Assembly (NCBI GenBank): GCA_028456385.1
Contig: JALNQF010000014.1
Location: 248,001-312,000, forward strand
Reading direction: 5' to 3'
Length of the DNA stretch: 64,000 nucleotides
From: Ophiosphaerella korrae
Lineage: Eukaryota; Ascomycota; Dothideomycetes; Pleosporales; Phaeosphaeriaceae
Shown: piece by piece, positions 9,262 through 21,766 of the stretch
Position numbering within the stretch: the stretch's first letter is position 1
Layout: every line of letters begins with the position of its first letter
The notes under the pieces: model-generated
Databases searched by the model: none
The model's input: the letters and a program-made list of their open reading frames with translations, nothing else
What the model was told of the DNA's origin: nothing
Program-made: the position numbers and the translations under genes

Positions 9262-11833
9262 ATGGCGGAAGCGGTCAAAGATACCGTCAACCAAGCGGTA
9301 GAAGGCGTCAAGGATCTCGCAGTATCAACCCTTCAAAAAGCACCAAAGCCCAAAAAGGAGAAAAAGGCCAAGGGTGGAGAGGGAGATGGTCGTCCCTTGA
9401 TGCTCGATCCTGCTCCGGCATACATTGACCACAGAATACAAATCTTGTACGTTGGAAATGCCTCCATGAGTCTTGAAGCTGACCACCTCCAGCGAAAAAC
9501 TCAAGGCAAAGTATGACGAGGAAGTTGCCCAAAAGCCCCGCGGTATGCCCCTCCTTGTGATATGTACTTAATCCCCTTCTAACGCATGCTCTTACAGAAA
9601 ACATCAACATCTCACTTGGAGACGGCAAGATTGTAGAAGGGCAGTCATGGGTGACGAGCCCAGCAGACATCGCGCGCAACATCAGCAAGAGCTTGTTCGA
9701 GCGCACCGTCATCGCACGCCTTGACAAGGGCACACCCGAAGAAACTCTTTGGGACCTTGAGAGACCACTTGAGAAGAGCTGCAGCCTGGAGCTGTTGCCA
9801 TTCGACGACCCAGAAGGCAAGAAAGTATTCTGGCACTCCAGCGCACACATACTAGGAGAGGCATCCGAACGGAGATTTGGATGCGACCTCTGCATCGGGC
9901 CCCCAATCGAGGATGGTTTCTACTACGAGGCATGTGTTGATCCTAAGACTTCGTAAACGACTACTAATCATCGAGCAGATGGCACTACCGGAGAAGGCTG
10001 CTGTCGAGCAGGGTGACTACAAGCCTCTCGAGACTATCGTCAACAGTATCGTAAAGGAGAAGCAGGTGTTCCAGCGTCTCACTCTCTCCAAGGAAGACCT
10101 GTAAGCTCAATACCATAATAAAACAAACTTTGCTGATTGTTCTAGGCTCGAGATGTTCAAGTCGAATCCTTACAAACAACACATTATCAAGGACAAGATC
10201 CCTGACGGTACTTCTACCACCGTATATCGAAATGGACCACTTATCGATCTCTGCAGAGGGCCTCATGTGCCACATACTGGAAGAATAAAGCAGTTTAAGG
10301 TCATGAAGAACTCTGCTTCATACTTCCTCGGTGACGCCAATAACGACAGCTTGCAGCGCATCTACGGTGTTTCGTTCCCAGACAAAGATGCTATGCAGGC
10401 GCATCTTAAATTCCTCGAGGAGGCGGCGAAGCGCGATCATCGCAAAATCGGAAAGGAACAGGAGCTGTTCTTCTTCCACGAGTTTAGTCCCGGCTCGTGC
10501 TTCTTTTTACCCCATGGTCAGATTATCTACAGCACATTGCAGGCATTTTTGCGGGAAGAGTACTGGAATCGCGGATACCAAGAAGTCGGATCGCCGAACA
10601 TGTACAACTCTGGATTATGGAAGATCTCGGGTCATTGGCAGCATTACCACGAGGATATGTTCACTTTTGATGTTGAGAAAGAAAAATGGGCTCTAAAGCC
10701 GATGAATTGCCCAGGACACTGCCTGATCTTCAAACATCGTGAGCGAAGTTACCGAGAACTCCCTATTCGCATGGCCGATTTCGGTATTTTGCATAGAAAT
10801 GAGGCAAGCGGAGCGCTTACAGGCCTCACCCGAGTCCGTCGTTTCCAACAGGATGATACCCACATTTTCTGTACCCAGGATCAAATCACTCAAGAGATCT
10901 CTGGACTGTTCGACTTTTTGCGCGCCGTATATGGAAAGTTTGGCTTCACTTTCAAGCTCAAGCTAAGCACACGTCCCGAAGGCTTCCTCGGCGATATTGA
11001 GACCTGGGACAAGGCAGAGGGCAAGCTGACTGAAGCTCTTGACCAATTCACAGCCGAAGGCGGCGGGCAATGGGAACTGAATCCTGGTGACGGTGCCTTC
11101 TACGGCCCCAAGATAGACATCACTATCTCCGACGCCCTGAAGCGAGAGTTCCAGTGTGCCACTATTCAACTCGATTTCCAGCTCCCCAACCAGTTCGAGC
11201 TCGAGTACATGACGTCTGAGGTAGCAGCCGCAAAGCCAAAGGACGAGAAGCCCAAGGAAGAACCGTCAAATGAAACAGGCCACATTGAGCAAAAGAAAGA
11301 GCAACTCGAAGGCGATGTCACAATTCCCAAGAAGATCGCCCCACCGCCCCCTGGCTATGCCCGGCCCGTCATGATCCACCGCGCCATCTACGGCTCCTTT
11401 GAGCGCTTCATCGCGTAAGTCTCCCTTGCTCCATATCCCTTCCCAACTAACCTCTATCCACAGCATCCTAACCGAACACTTTGCCGGCCGCTGGCCCTTC
11501 TGGATTTCCCCCCGCCAAGTCATGGTCATCCCCGTCATGCCTTCTGCAAACGACTACGTCCGCGACGTCCAGGCCCAGCTGCGCAAACACCATCTCCACG
11601 CCGACATCGACGTCAGTGGCAACACCATGCAGAAGAAGATTCGCACTGCACAGCTCGCCCTGTATAATTTCATCATGGTCGTTGGCGCCGAGGAACAGCA
11701 GGCGCGCGCGGTTAATTGGCGTAATAGAGATGATCAGACAACGCAGCAGCGCGGCGAGATTGTGCCGCTTGATGAGGCGGTCGAGCGGCTGGTTAAGTTG
11801 AGGGACGAGCGGAGGATTGAGAATGTAGTCTAG
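9262..11833 (+). CDS. ths1: Threonyl-tRNA synthetase, cytosolic
   Basis: Attaches threonine to tRNA-Thr. Six exons, 9262-9446, 9493-9542, 9598-9929, 9979-10100, 10146-11414 and 11464-11833, give 775 residues. Order: a lysine-rich eukaryotic N-terminal extension; TGS domain; the SAD editing domain with HSSAH at 158-162; class II core with MNCPGH near 416, motif 2 RVRRFQQDD near 459-467 and [10 protein letters not shown]; a lysine/glutamate-rich linker before motif 3 ([13 protein letters not shown]); then the anticodon-binding domain starting near PRQVMVIPV. The third intron (9930-9978) starts with GC, not GT: the join GFYYE to MALPEKAA is only clean with GAG|GCATGT. The linker between the zinc-site region and motif 3 is longer than in bacterial enzymes. 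No mitochondrial presequence is evident. Confidence 0.97.
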
Positions 11834-12020
11834 TATGAACGTTGATAGGGAATATACAGACTATGCTGTACTTATTTCACTATCACATGACGTCGAGTAA
11901 AGTCAGTGACGTATGCTACGAAATGCCTCAATTAAATCTACATGCGTATTACCCATCATACTTGCCACACCACTCACGCTCCGAAGGTATCTCACGCCCG
12001 CGCACAGCGTCCCAATGCCC
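11834..12020. terminator. Convergent 3' ends
   Basis: 187 bases between the stops of the threonyl-tRNA synthetase (plus) and the metallopeptidase (minus) genes, so both 3' UTRs and poly(A) sites lie here or overlap. Confidence 0.5.
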
Positions 12021-14543
12021 TCACCGCGTAATAATCAACGCAAACCCATCCAACCACGCACCACACGACCCGGTCACTCCACCAATTGTATACCCGCGCG
12101 GCGGAATAAGCGTATGTCTGTCACAGTTAGTTCCGCTAAAAAGAAATAGGATGGTAATATACGTACCCGCTCCCCCCCGTCGCATCTCCAAACCACTTGC
12201 TCTTCCTTCCTAGACTGGTCAGCACCTGTATACCATCGATCCACAGCCCCGCACGCAGCGCAAAGCCGAGTAGTAGTTCGCCCCTGCGGGTATCGAGCGC
12301 GAAATCCGACGGTTGGCCCTCGCAGTTGCCAAAAAGTTGCGTCGTCGAGTCCTCGTAGACAAACCCTATACCGTCAACAGCGTTGCCAGACCAGATCTTC
12401 AGCGCAATGAGGAGCTTAGTCTGTATGTGCGCGGAGTCGAGGATGAGTTCCTGGGACTGTGAATGGGGAAGTTGCGAGTACCCGAGTTTGGAGCCGCGGT
12501 AGGCCCAGCGGGCGTTTGGGAGCTGGATGCGGGCGAGGCCGCGGGAGCTGAGGGCGGAGAAGTCGGGGATGAGGTGGGAGGCGCCGGTGGCGGAGAAGAC
12601 TTCGACTCTGAGGCGGGATTTGGGAGGGTATTTGAGGTCGGCGCGGAGGGCGGTTTCGTCGAGGGTAACCTGGCGCGGGTATTGGCCGTCGACGTCGGGG
12701 AATTCGCGCCAGTGGTGGCAGGTGTCGTCGGTGTCGGTGTAGAGCTCTACCCAGGCAATGCCGGACGTAGAGGTCGCGATTACACCGCCTTGGCCGCTAT
12801 CGACGGTCCAGACTTGCACGCTGCCATCGCCATTGTCGTTGCCATCGAGTGGTATTCGGAAACAGGGGTGGAAGCGGAAGCGGAGGACGTCTAGTCTATG
12901 CCACTTGCACTCGTCCTGTGGAAGGACTAATCGTTGACCAGGTGATTTGGTTCGGGTAGAGTACGGCTCGCGGCAGGTAAATGTGCGGTTGAAGGTAACA
13001 TAATCGCGTAACATTACACCAGATTCTTGATGGGGACAGCCAAACAAGTGTCCCGTTTCGTGTAGATGAGCGCCAATGCCGATATTGGCAGCCTCCCAGT
13101 TGCTGCCCGACTCACCGCAGTCATTCGCAACAAAGGCGGTGTCTGTTCGTGTGCAGTCCGAGAAAGCCTGACAGACCTCCTCAATGCTAGATGGGTAGCT
13201 GTGGAGGGCCTGTGATCCGAAGATACCTAGCTGCAAGTCTGGGACGCCGCCTCCAAGTGCGGCATGTCCTCGAATCGTCTTCTCTTGAGTGTCCCAATGT
13301 GAATCCAGAAACATGCACGAAACATACAATTTATTACCAGGTGTAATTTGGAAATAGTCTTTGATCGCCTCCGCAGCAATATCGAATAGTTCGCCCTTTT
13401 TAGTTCCAGGCGGGTATTGCTGAGCACGTTCAAGATGTCGAATTTTAGCAACGCTTCTCTTAGAGCGAATTATGTGAATCTTGGCTTGCGTTCGGAATTG
13501 GTTGGTGCCCCAATCCTGGAAACTGAGGGTGCCTGGCTCCCATGCATCTTCAAGCCGAAAACAGCGTCGGCCGAAACCATAGCGATTCATTTGTTCGCCA
13601 GTGAATGCTTGCCATAGGTAGGCAGCCATTCGAAACTTCTTGACAGCGAGATCGAGGCCGTTACCCTCCAGTTGCATGCGTTCTGGAGGCGCATCGTAAG
13701 TCCCTGGAGAGTCGTGTCCTAGTATTATTGCAAGTTGAAGTGGTGGGGAATGTGTCAAGGGTAGGTAGTTTATGTTGATGAAGGTAGCATGGGCAGGAAC
13801 CGATGTATTGCTGGCAGACACCTTGGGCGAGGTAAAATCAAGGCGTACACGATTCCAACCAGGCTCGAGGTGCACCAAAGCTTTGAAGTATGAGTCGTTG
13901 ACGGGCCAGCATGTGGATGGAAAGCGGCCTTGGTGGTGGTTGACGGTGATTTTGCCGTCCAGTGGTCTATGTGCTGTTTCGCCAATCTGTCCAAATATGA
14001 GCAGCACTTGCTGATGTACCTATCTACAGTCAGTAGCCGTAATCAGTCTCAACCAAGCACCAACCCAAGAGCCATCTGAGACGGATATAACGCGCGGTGC
14101 GAGAAGAGAAGATCTGTTCATGGAGGTGTGCGACCCGTTGGAGGCAGACGACGATAGTCCCTATGTCCAGAGTTAGTAATGCCTTTACAAGGTGAGAATT
14201 GACTAACATTCATGCTGTATCGCTTCAGAGGGTCGACGCCAGGCCGTTGCGCGTGGGCAGGAGATCGAACGGGCAGAGGCGTGGGACCGTTGATCCTATT
14301 TTGTTCCATGCTTTCTTCTACACTCGACGTGGCTGGTGTTGTTGAGGGTGTCGAGCCAACTTGCGATGAGCCCAGCGTGGACGAGGACATGCGATGCGGG
14401 TTGCCATTGCCATTGCCATTTCCATTGCGATTCCCATTGCGGCCGTTGGCTTGGTCTGCTGGGTATGGGTTTCCATTTGTGGCACTCGACTTGGTCGAAG
14501 GCCGACTAGCCCTTCGCTGCAGTTTGTGGAAGATGGACGGCAT
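12021..14543 (-). CDS. Metzincin-like peptidase with jacalin-like tail
   Basis: Putative zinc metallopeptidase of the fungal family that includes yeast YIL108W (Metallopep, PF12044 by recall). Four exons, 14208-14543, 14065-14160, 12167-14019 and 12021-12117, give 793 residues. Residues 1-110 are low complexity with an Asn/Gly run. The conserved part starts at VISVSDGSWVHQQVLLIFGQ. The zinc motif HETGHLFGCPH has H464, E465, H468 and H474, the HExxHxxGxxH pattern. The last 140 residues look like a jacalin-type lectin domain (IKIWSGNAVDGIGFVYED, ending GGVTGSCGAWLDGFALI). The small last exon, behind a 49-nt intron, is needed to complete that domain. No signal peptide, so probably intracellular. 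Substrate unknown. The start is the first in-frame ATG; an upstream exon cannot be excluded. Confidence 0.85.
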
Positions 14544-15758
14544 GGCCAATTGCGCAGGGTGCTGGAATACTGGGCGATCTATACACACATGGGACGAGCG
14601 AGGAACGAGCGACGGCGGTGGCGGATGCTGAAGTCATGCAACGATACAACTTGGTTCGGAGGCCGCGTAATGCAGGGCAGTAGTCCGCCTGCAGGAGAAA
14701 ACACGATTGGGAGGTGCAGCAAATGCAACAGGATGGGTGACTATGGTGGCACAGGCAAGGAAGTGATGCCGGATGATGCTGGGACGAAAAGCGAGTGTGA
14801 CAGATTGAATTGTGTTGAGGACTGGCAGGCAGGTTGTTGGAGAAGCTGTTCCATGCAGCAGGCGGAACTAATTGGGAAGGGAAACACGCCCGGCCTGGAC
14901 TTTCTCTGGGCTTTGGGGGGGTGTTTTCATGGGCAGGCGAGTGCAGGACAGGGCGCGACGTGCAATTGCCCAAAAGACGGCGACAGGTTGCAGGCTGTCA
15001 CGGCCGGTGATGGGAAAGACGGTTGCGCATGCAATTGCAGCAGGCGTCCGTAGGTGGATACCGGTACTTGCCTGTGACGTTATCTGCCAAGACCGACGCC
15101 GCCGCAGCCGTTGGTTGGCGCATGTTGCCATCACGCAAATAGCCTCGCCCTAGCAGTGGCACTGTTGATTCAGGGGGATGCGATAGCGATAGGCGGTGGT
15201 TGGAGTGCTGGAATGATAACGGTGGCGATGAGCACGGTCAGCAACGTTCAGCTTTGAGCAGCGAACAAAGTTTCAATGTAACTAGATATGCATCCTCGCT
15301 GCATGCCTATCTTGCGTATTCCATGACGGCAATATCCGATACCTGACAACGACATGGGGCGCGAGCTTGTTTCCAGCCACATTACTCAGCGGACTCTATA
15401 CATATATAACACGCACAACACATATAACAGCTTATCTGATATCATATATCATGCACACAGGGGCCCCTGGCCCTCGCTTGACTCCCTGCCAGTCACACAG
15501 TCACCCCGGCCATTCTCTTTCCCGCCTCAATGCGCCTTAGGTCCGTCCAGCCCTGACACAATTGGGCCTGTGCCGTCACCCAGGCCGAGCTAACCACTTG
15601 GGACCTCCTCACATTCCTGCCGTCGTGGGCTGCGACCTCAGCTCATCCCCAATGCCGTTGACCCTCTGACTGCAACCGCCGTGAGACGCCTGTCCGAGCA
15701 CTCTGCCCCTCTGATCGCCGCTGTGCTCCTTGCCCTGCCTGTGCTCTGCAATTCCACC
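14544..15758. other. Divergent intergenic region
   Basis: 1.2 kb between the starts of the metallopeptidase (minus) and the Whi5-like gene (plus). The part near 15640-15758 is pyrimidine-rich, as is common in leaders of fungal genes. Long open frames here have no recognisable protein character. Confidence 0.5.
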
Positions 15759-16971
15759 ATGGCCGAACAAGATGAGGTTGCCAGCAAAGTCTTGCGCCGG
15801 GCACAGGTCTCCAAGGTCCGTCATCCACGACTGCCCCTAGGCTAGCCCATGCTAACACACTCCGCTGCAGATGACCCGCACGCTGCAAAACCGCCTTGCT
15901 CTGGCCAACGTCAAAATCAACCATGGCTGGGAGAGCCTCAGTCTGGATGCCATTGAGCCAGTCGTCGACGTGGAGCTCAAGCGTAAGCGCCCTGGCTCCA
16001 GCAACGAAACAATGTCGGATGCCTCGAGCGTCTCCGAGCGCTTCTACCACCCCAGCGTCCTCGACTCCTCACCACTTGCCGCTCCCATCTTCTCAGACGA
16101 AATTCGCCGCTCAGGAAGCCGGGCGAGCAGCAGCCATAGCCAAAACAAGCGGCCGAGATACGACCAGCCGAGATACCCAGCCTCCAGCAACCACACCCGC
16201 AACAAAGTCAGGTCGGCAACCGCTTCCAGCAACTGGAAAAACAGCTTTCAGCTGCCCGAGTCTTCGCCTGTCTACCATCGCAGGCACGCTCGCTTTGGCC
16301 GCACACATGTGCCCAGCCTGTCCTTTGTCTCAGAAACGTCCACGGTCCCCGACCCGCACTCGCCCCTCCTCTCCGAAGACGATGACGAAGACCTGCCAAT
16401 TACCTCCTTTCAGCTCAACCGTTCACACCGTCGCCTGTCGCCTCTGCGAGCCCCTCGCACCCCTCCTCCCGATGTCGCCCGCTCGGCTCGGCTCCGTCAA
16501 AGCGGCTTCAATGCTGCTGGCGCCGCTCGGGAAGGCAAGAATGGCGAAGATGACGCTAACCTATTAATGTATCTGGCAGCATCGCCCACTCCTGCTCGGC
16601 CCGGTTCCACGAAGCCGCAGATGCTGGCCCCCTCAACGCCTCCCTCTAAATCGACACCACTGCCGTCCTCCATGATGTCAACCCCTGGTGGCGGTGCAGC
16701 GTATCCAGCCTTTGGTCTTGCTACTCCTTCAACCAATCTAAACTTCGCCGAGTTTCTGAACATGACCCCCAGTCCTGCACAGGTCAACAATCCATGGAGC
16801 CGTACACCGATTGCAGGCGGTACTAAGACTCCTGCCGCAGCTCGAGAGGCCCGACGCCGTCTCAACTTTGACAACCTGCACCCACCTACTGGAGAGGCTC
16901 CACATATGGCCTCGCGGATTGGCAAGGTGGATGGTTTGGGCATGGATCTGGGAGGCGAACTCGTCTCATGA
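15759..16971 (+). CDS. Whi5/Nrm1-like G1/S transcriptional repressor
   Basis: Likely repressor that binds SBF/MBF-type factors and restrains G1/S transcription. Two exons, 15759-15815 and 15871-16971, joined by a 55-nt intron with GCTAAC near its end, give 385 residues. Near the N-terminus, TLQNRLALANVKINHGWESL resembles the short Whi5/Nrm1 family motif. NLLMYLAASPTPARP near residue 245 is a second motif seen in filamentous homologues. The rest is low complexity and rich in Ser/Pro, with many SP/TP sites suitable for CDK phosphorylation (RTPPP, STPPS, MTPSP). The first exon has only 19 codons and a weak donor (GTCCGT); translation could also start at the ATG at 15871. Family assignment rests on short motifs only. 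Confidence 0.65.
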
Positions 16972-18684
16972 ACGCCATGTACCCCAAGATATTATGATTG
17001 TGCACCCATCTGCACGAAGACGAATTACGAGCTGCAATGACACCGACTCAACCAAGTCATCCAGCACGTTTTGTTGGACACCAAAAACGGAACCACCAAT
17101 TTCTTTGAGTTGATTTTTAGAAAAGCAAGGCGTTTTCTGGAAGGTTTGTCCGTTTCTGATATTGATTTACACCTCAGCAAATATATTTCTTTCTGTTCAT
17201 CATGATGCACATAGCCATCTAGGGCGGCGCTTGGATTACCTTGATCGCCCAACCGCCCTCGGCGGTATCCCTCCGCCTGCGACAGCAAGCGCTCTGTACC
17301 AAATATTTCTCAGCATACCCTGTCCGAGCGTTTCCTCCAGCGAGTGTATTCTACTCTTCTTTGCGTCATATTTGTTTGCCATTATACAGCACAGCACAGC
17401 ATAACACATTCGGATGGCGGAGGGTCCCAATACATACCCGGGCGCGATCAGATAGGCGAATAATAAAAACACATTTACCCTACGCCAACCACACTCGTAG
17501 TATTAGCTTGCACCGTATACCTGTTTTCCAGCGACTGCTTGCATGCTGGTTGCTAGCTCCAGCTTCCCACAGCGAACCATTTCCCGAGCCGCCATGCATC
17601 GTGCTGCGAACCTGATCCCCAGCGTGGCAAGTTCGCATCCCCCGATTGCCCAACCACCCCCCTCCAACAACCCTAGCACTCCACTGCACACATCCACATC
17701 CACATCCACATCCCAGCACAACAACAAACCCTATCCACTATATACTACACTCACATCGCACCCATCTCCAACAGAAACAAAGGCAGGCCCCTCGTGCCGG
17801 CGCGCTCCTCGCCCGTGGAACGCGTTTCGCGCCAGCTTCGCGTTGGGCCCAAAAGTGCCAGGGCGTACCTTGCGGCACTAGTGCGCAACCGGTTCGTGTG
17901 TGTGTGTGTGGGGCGGCGTATGGTAATCTTTGGTATTGTATCGGTTGGCGTGGGAATGGGTATATGCAGTGGGGCTGTGGCGGTGGGGCGCTAGCCGAAT
18001 TGGGGGGGGAGGGTAAGATTAGGGAAGATTGGGGCTGGAAAGATTAGATGATAGGATAGGATAGGATAGGTATTTTCTACATGTCGCATGTAGTCTACGT
18101 GGCGCATCTGGGTAGATAAGGCATTTACTTCGTACTCTGGCATTGATGTGCGTTGTCTCTCGTTCGTGCGTCGCCGGAACAATCTACAGCGCATCTTGTT
18201 TTATAGCCGTATTTCGCTTCTGGGAATGCTTACTGTAGTCTACTTGCCGTTTCTGTGAAGGACGCCGCGGTCGCTAGGGCAGGAGTGAAATTGCTTGTCT
18301 GTGCGGATCGGGCGATGGAGGTGTGGGTTTGCGATTAGGGTTGGATAGGGGCGTGTGTGTGGCCATATGGGTAGGTGCGGACCGCTAGGTGCTTACGGGC
18401 TTTCTTTTTTTTTTTTTTTCTCGAAAATGCGTGGCGCTGTGGTGACAGGGATTTTGGAAAAGTATTTTGAGGCTTGGTGGCTTCTTGGTTCAACATGGAC
18501 GATACAGCGCATCTTGCTTTAAAGCAGACAGGTTGACAGGTATAGATTCAGGGCGCGTCTTAGGGTTTTATAGCTCTCGTTGGACTACATTGAACTTGTT
18601 CGACTTGGCGATATCGAGATGAAAAACAAGGCTCTCCTGATGGTATTCATGTTACTACTCCATTTTATATGTGAAACTTGTACC
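16972..18684. other. Long intergenic region with simple repeats
   Basis: 1.7 kb between two convergent genes. It holds tandem CCACAT near 17690-17710, a short GT run near 17896-17908, ATAGG repeats near 18049-18070 and a 15-T run at 18405-18419. No gene seen. Confidence 0.55.
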
Positions 18685-19593
18685 TCAGATTAGATTTTCC
18701 TCCAAGATACCCTTCACGACGTCAGCAGCCTCTATAGCCACCGCCCTCGTTTCCTCGCCCAAATTCCCATCCTCTGCACTCAAAGCACGCAGCCTATCTT
18801 CCCATAATTGCCACCGCTCTCGCGTCAACCCGTCCTCTCGCGGCCACAGCTCCGTCTTGAATGCTAGCGAATCCGCCCACTCGCGCCGCAAGTACTCCTG
18901 ATCCAACCCCCACAGCAACCGGCCCCCATCACGCAACCACATCGCAGCCACCAAAACATCCAAGTCCCACAACTGCTCCGCCGTCAACCTGTGCTCTTCC
19001 GGCTCGCGAGGCTTAGGCCCATTCATCTCCAAAATGTTGCGGCAGTCGTAGAACACCTGCACAGGGTACACGCCACCGTTCTCTCCCGTCGCTTTCATCA
19101 GCGCGGTTGAAAAGCGCGTGAACAGGAGATATGACTGGCTAGCGCTGACAGTGTAATCCTCTCCTTCGTAGTCGCGTGCTGATTCCAGCATGTCGTGCAC
19201 GTCGGTCCACTGGTACGAGAAGCGCGGCAGCTCCGCCCAGTGCAGGTGTTTGTCGGCCTTGGTATAGATCCGGATCAGGCGCTCTTCATCTGAGCGCGCG
19301 CGCACATTGTTGGGCTGTGTTGGAGGGTGCGCGCGTAGGGCATCGAGTAAGGCTAGGAGCGGCGCGTGGAAAGATGAAGAGGTTACTACGGCTCTGAAAA
19401 ACTCGCTCCAGAGTTTGGAAAGCTCGAGTTCGGGGCTGGTGGATGTTGTGACGATGGCCACTATTTGCGCGGCTACATCGCTGGGCGTTGGTGCTGGCGT
19501 TGAGGGATGGTTCGTAGGGGTGATAAGGGCTTGGATTGGCGTGTGGAAATGATTTGGGGATTCGATGCTCGAGTTGTGGAGGATGGTTGCCAT
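18685..19593 (-). CDS. DUF3632-like protein, unknown function
   Basis: Single uninterrupted exon of 302 residues. It resembles fungal proteins of the DUF3632 group: HWAELPRFSYQWTD, then YLLFTRFSTALMKAT, then a helical C-terminus with LRREWADSLAFKTE and RERWQLWEDRL. The predicted structure is mostly helical, with no signal peptide and no membrane segment. The family is common in Pezizomycotina and has no known role. The start ATG is followed by a variable Pro/Thr-rich stretch of about 40 residues. The gene is convergent with the Whi5-like gene. I recall the family from overall pattern, not from a catalytic motif. Confidence 0.7.
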   Translation of the reverse strand: MATILHNSSIESPNHFHTPIQALITPTNHPSTPAPTPSDVAAQIVAIVTTSTSPELELSKLWSEFFRAVVTSSSFHAPLLALLDALRAHPPTQPNNVRARSDEERLIRIYTKADKHLHWAELPRFSYQWTDVHDMLESARDYEGEDYTVSASQSYLLFTRFSTALMKATGENGGVYPVQVFYDCRNILEMNGPKPREPEEHRLTAEQLWDLDVLVAAMWLRDGGRLLWGLDQEYLRREWADSLAFKTELWPREDGLTRERWQLWEDRLRALSAEDGNLGEETRAVAIEAADVVKGILEENLI

Positions 19594-20521
19594 TTTGGAG
19601 GAGTTGGAGGTTGGAGGTTGGATATTGGATGTTTGGTCAATTACCTGTACTTGCTCTAGATCTTTCTTATATTGACTGATAGAGTGAGTGACTCACTCAG
19701 TCGTCATCTATGTGCTGTAGTCAAGTATAGATGGATGCAACATGATGGCTTGAAGCACGTGACAAAGACGTTGCCTGTCTGATAGGCAAATGAGATAGCT
19801 CTGTCCAATGCGCCACTCTGGGATCCGCAGTGCGGCTGCCTCAAAATACTATTTTAGGTGATAATGCCTCGCCGCACAACATCAGGCAACTACTGAAATC
19901 AGATTCTGGTGTTGGTGCAACATGCAACTGCGCCGTATTTCGTTCGCGGGTTCCCGCCTTGTTTCAAGTACATTCGGAGCAGGCTTCTGGCTAAACGAGG
20001 GGTCAGAAAATGGACCCGACTACATCATACCATCAGAAGGCACTTGCATAGGCAACCAGTCGAAATTTGGCAGGCTCGCTGAATCCGACCAGCGTCTAGA
20101 GTGTATTTTTCAAAGAATTAGCTGTCTGGTATCATTTAGGTGTCGCGCTGCGACATTCCAACTCAGCTGGGATTTTGAAGCAAGCTGAATCAAATATGCA
20201 TTGCCTCAAGGTACAGGACTTCCTAGAATAACTAGTAGAGGCTCCCAGTATCACAGTTAAGGCTCACAATGGTAAATTACGTGACATATTTGGAAAGCAG
20301 TCTACAGAAGTATCATTCACTGCAGGAGGCCCCGTGGAAAGTCCTCACGTCAGCTTGAACTCTTGAGCAAAGCTACAACATCTTGTTCATCAAAAGTCTT
20401 TCGTGGAAAGTATATATTGACATTGGATCTCCCTTTCCACAAATCCATATCAAGCATCCATCACACCCTCATTCTACCATCACTTCAATCGCTACAAGCA
20501 ATACTCCATAACTTTACAATC
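19594..20521. other. Divergent intergenic region
   Basis: 0.9 kb between the DUF3632-like gene (minus) and the RNase gene (plus). A TATA-like motif for the RNase gene lies at 20411. No coding sequence is supported. Confidence 0.5.
20411..20417 (+). promoter_or_regulatory. TATA-like box of the RNase gene
   Basis: TATATAT, 105 bp before the RNase start codon, followed by a pyrimidine- and CA-rich leader. The position is typical of strongly expressed fungal secretory genes. Confidence 0.5.
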
Positions 20522-21055
20522 ATGCAGTTCTCAATCCCCACTCTTTTGGCCTTGAGCTTGGCCCTTTTCGAAACTACCTCCGCTATCCCAGCACCCCCAG
20601 TTTCTGACAAGATTCTGGACAAGCGATCAATTTTCAACCTTCCCCCAAGCGACCAATTCATCACTTGCCCAGGCTACAAATACAGCCGTCCTCAAGTCGA
20701 AGCCGCTGCCCAAAAAGGTCTCGACGTATTCCGCAAGAATGGAGCTGCGAAAGGTATGTCGACATTGTATCGTTACTCTGGTGCTCTCTGCTAATTCTTA
20801 TTTTCAGGCACCTATCCTCATGTACTCGGCAACAACAAGAACTTGAAGCTCTCCGGAGCTTGCGATGGCAAGACTCTCTATGAATATCCCCTTCTGCCCG
20901 GAGGCCAGCTTTACGACGGCGGTGACAACCAAGGACTCGATCGTGTTGTATTCATTGCCTACCCATCGCCATCGCTGGACGGTGGATACTGCGGTACTAT
21001 GACCCATCAAGGAGCAGCTCGGGGTGAATTCAAGATTTGCCCTTCGCAGGATTAG
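20522..21055 (+). CDS. Secreted guanyl-specific ribonuclease, T1/F1 type
   Basis: Extracellular RNase that cleaves single-stranded RNA after guanosine. Two exons, 20522-20753 and 20808-21055 (54-nt intron), give 159 residues. Residues 1-21 form a signal peptide ending at TTSA; a short propeptide follows, ending in K34 R35, a Kex2-type site. All five active-site residues of the T1 fold can be placed: Y80 and H82 in TYPH, E103 in YEYP, R123 in DRVVF and H144 in THQGA. Cysteines at about 60, 96 and 139 allow disulfides. The mature enzyme of about 124 residues is near the usual size. It may serve nutrition or, in host-associated fungi, interaction with other organisms; the sequence does not decide. 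Confidence 0.92.
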
Positions 21056-21766
21056 ATTGTTTGACGCATATAAAACGGGAGGTTGAGAATATTAGCCTCG
21101 ATTGTATAAGTGATCGCTAGGGGTAGACAGGAGTTATTTGTAGCGAGTTTCTTTCGGATTTTCGAATACATTTTTTTCACTCTGCCTTGATTGAATTTCC
21201 CTGAACCGGCATAGCCTTATTTAGGAGTTATTTTTTTTGACAATAAAATGACGATGACGAATTGAGGACATCAGTGTCTATTGCCAAGCAAAAGGTGTTA
21301 CTACCCGGGTAGTCCTGCATGTGTGTGGACCTGACTAACAAGTAGGAAATTCATGAAATTGCTGCCCGATGGCGTAACCTATGCCATCTCGTCGTAAAAT
21401 GGCATCATCAATGTGTAAGAGAATTTTAAACAGGCACCTCGGTAGATGTAGATAGATTCGCCAGCCTGGCTGTCGTTGTAGGCGTGTGACTTTACTACTT
21501 CCACGTCCACCTAGCCGAACTGACGGCTAGCTCGGCCCTGATGTCCCCGGTGCCGTCGCCTTCTCACCGCCACATTTGTTATCAACTTGCAAGGGAACAG
21601 TCACGCAGAGGCTGCCACCATTCCCCAATCTCAGCCAATCTCTTTGGTGGCAGAGAGATCCTGCATCTAACATTGCTAATCGTCAAATATCGAGGTGTAC
21701 AACCAATTACATATCTTCTCTAGAGCGAACAAGTCATGGTGACAGTCAGGTGTGATAATCCTTCAT
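21056..21766. other. Intergenic, start of accessory block
   Basis: 3' flank of the RNase gene with T-rich runs near 21170 and 21230, then sequence without coding signal up to the kinase fragment. Confidence 0.5.

Noticed and set aside
14394..15053. Plus-strand open frame of 219 codons
   Set aside because: It is antisense to exon 1 of the metallopeptidase and then runs through intergenic DNA; Cys/Arg/Trp-rich composition is typical of a non-coding frame.
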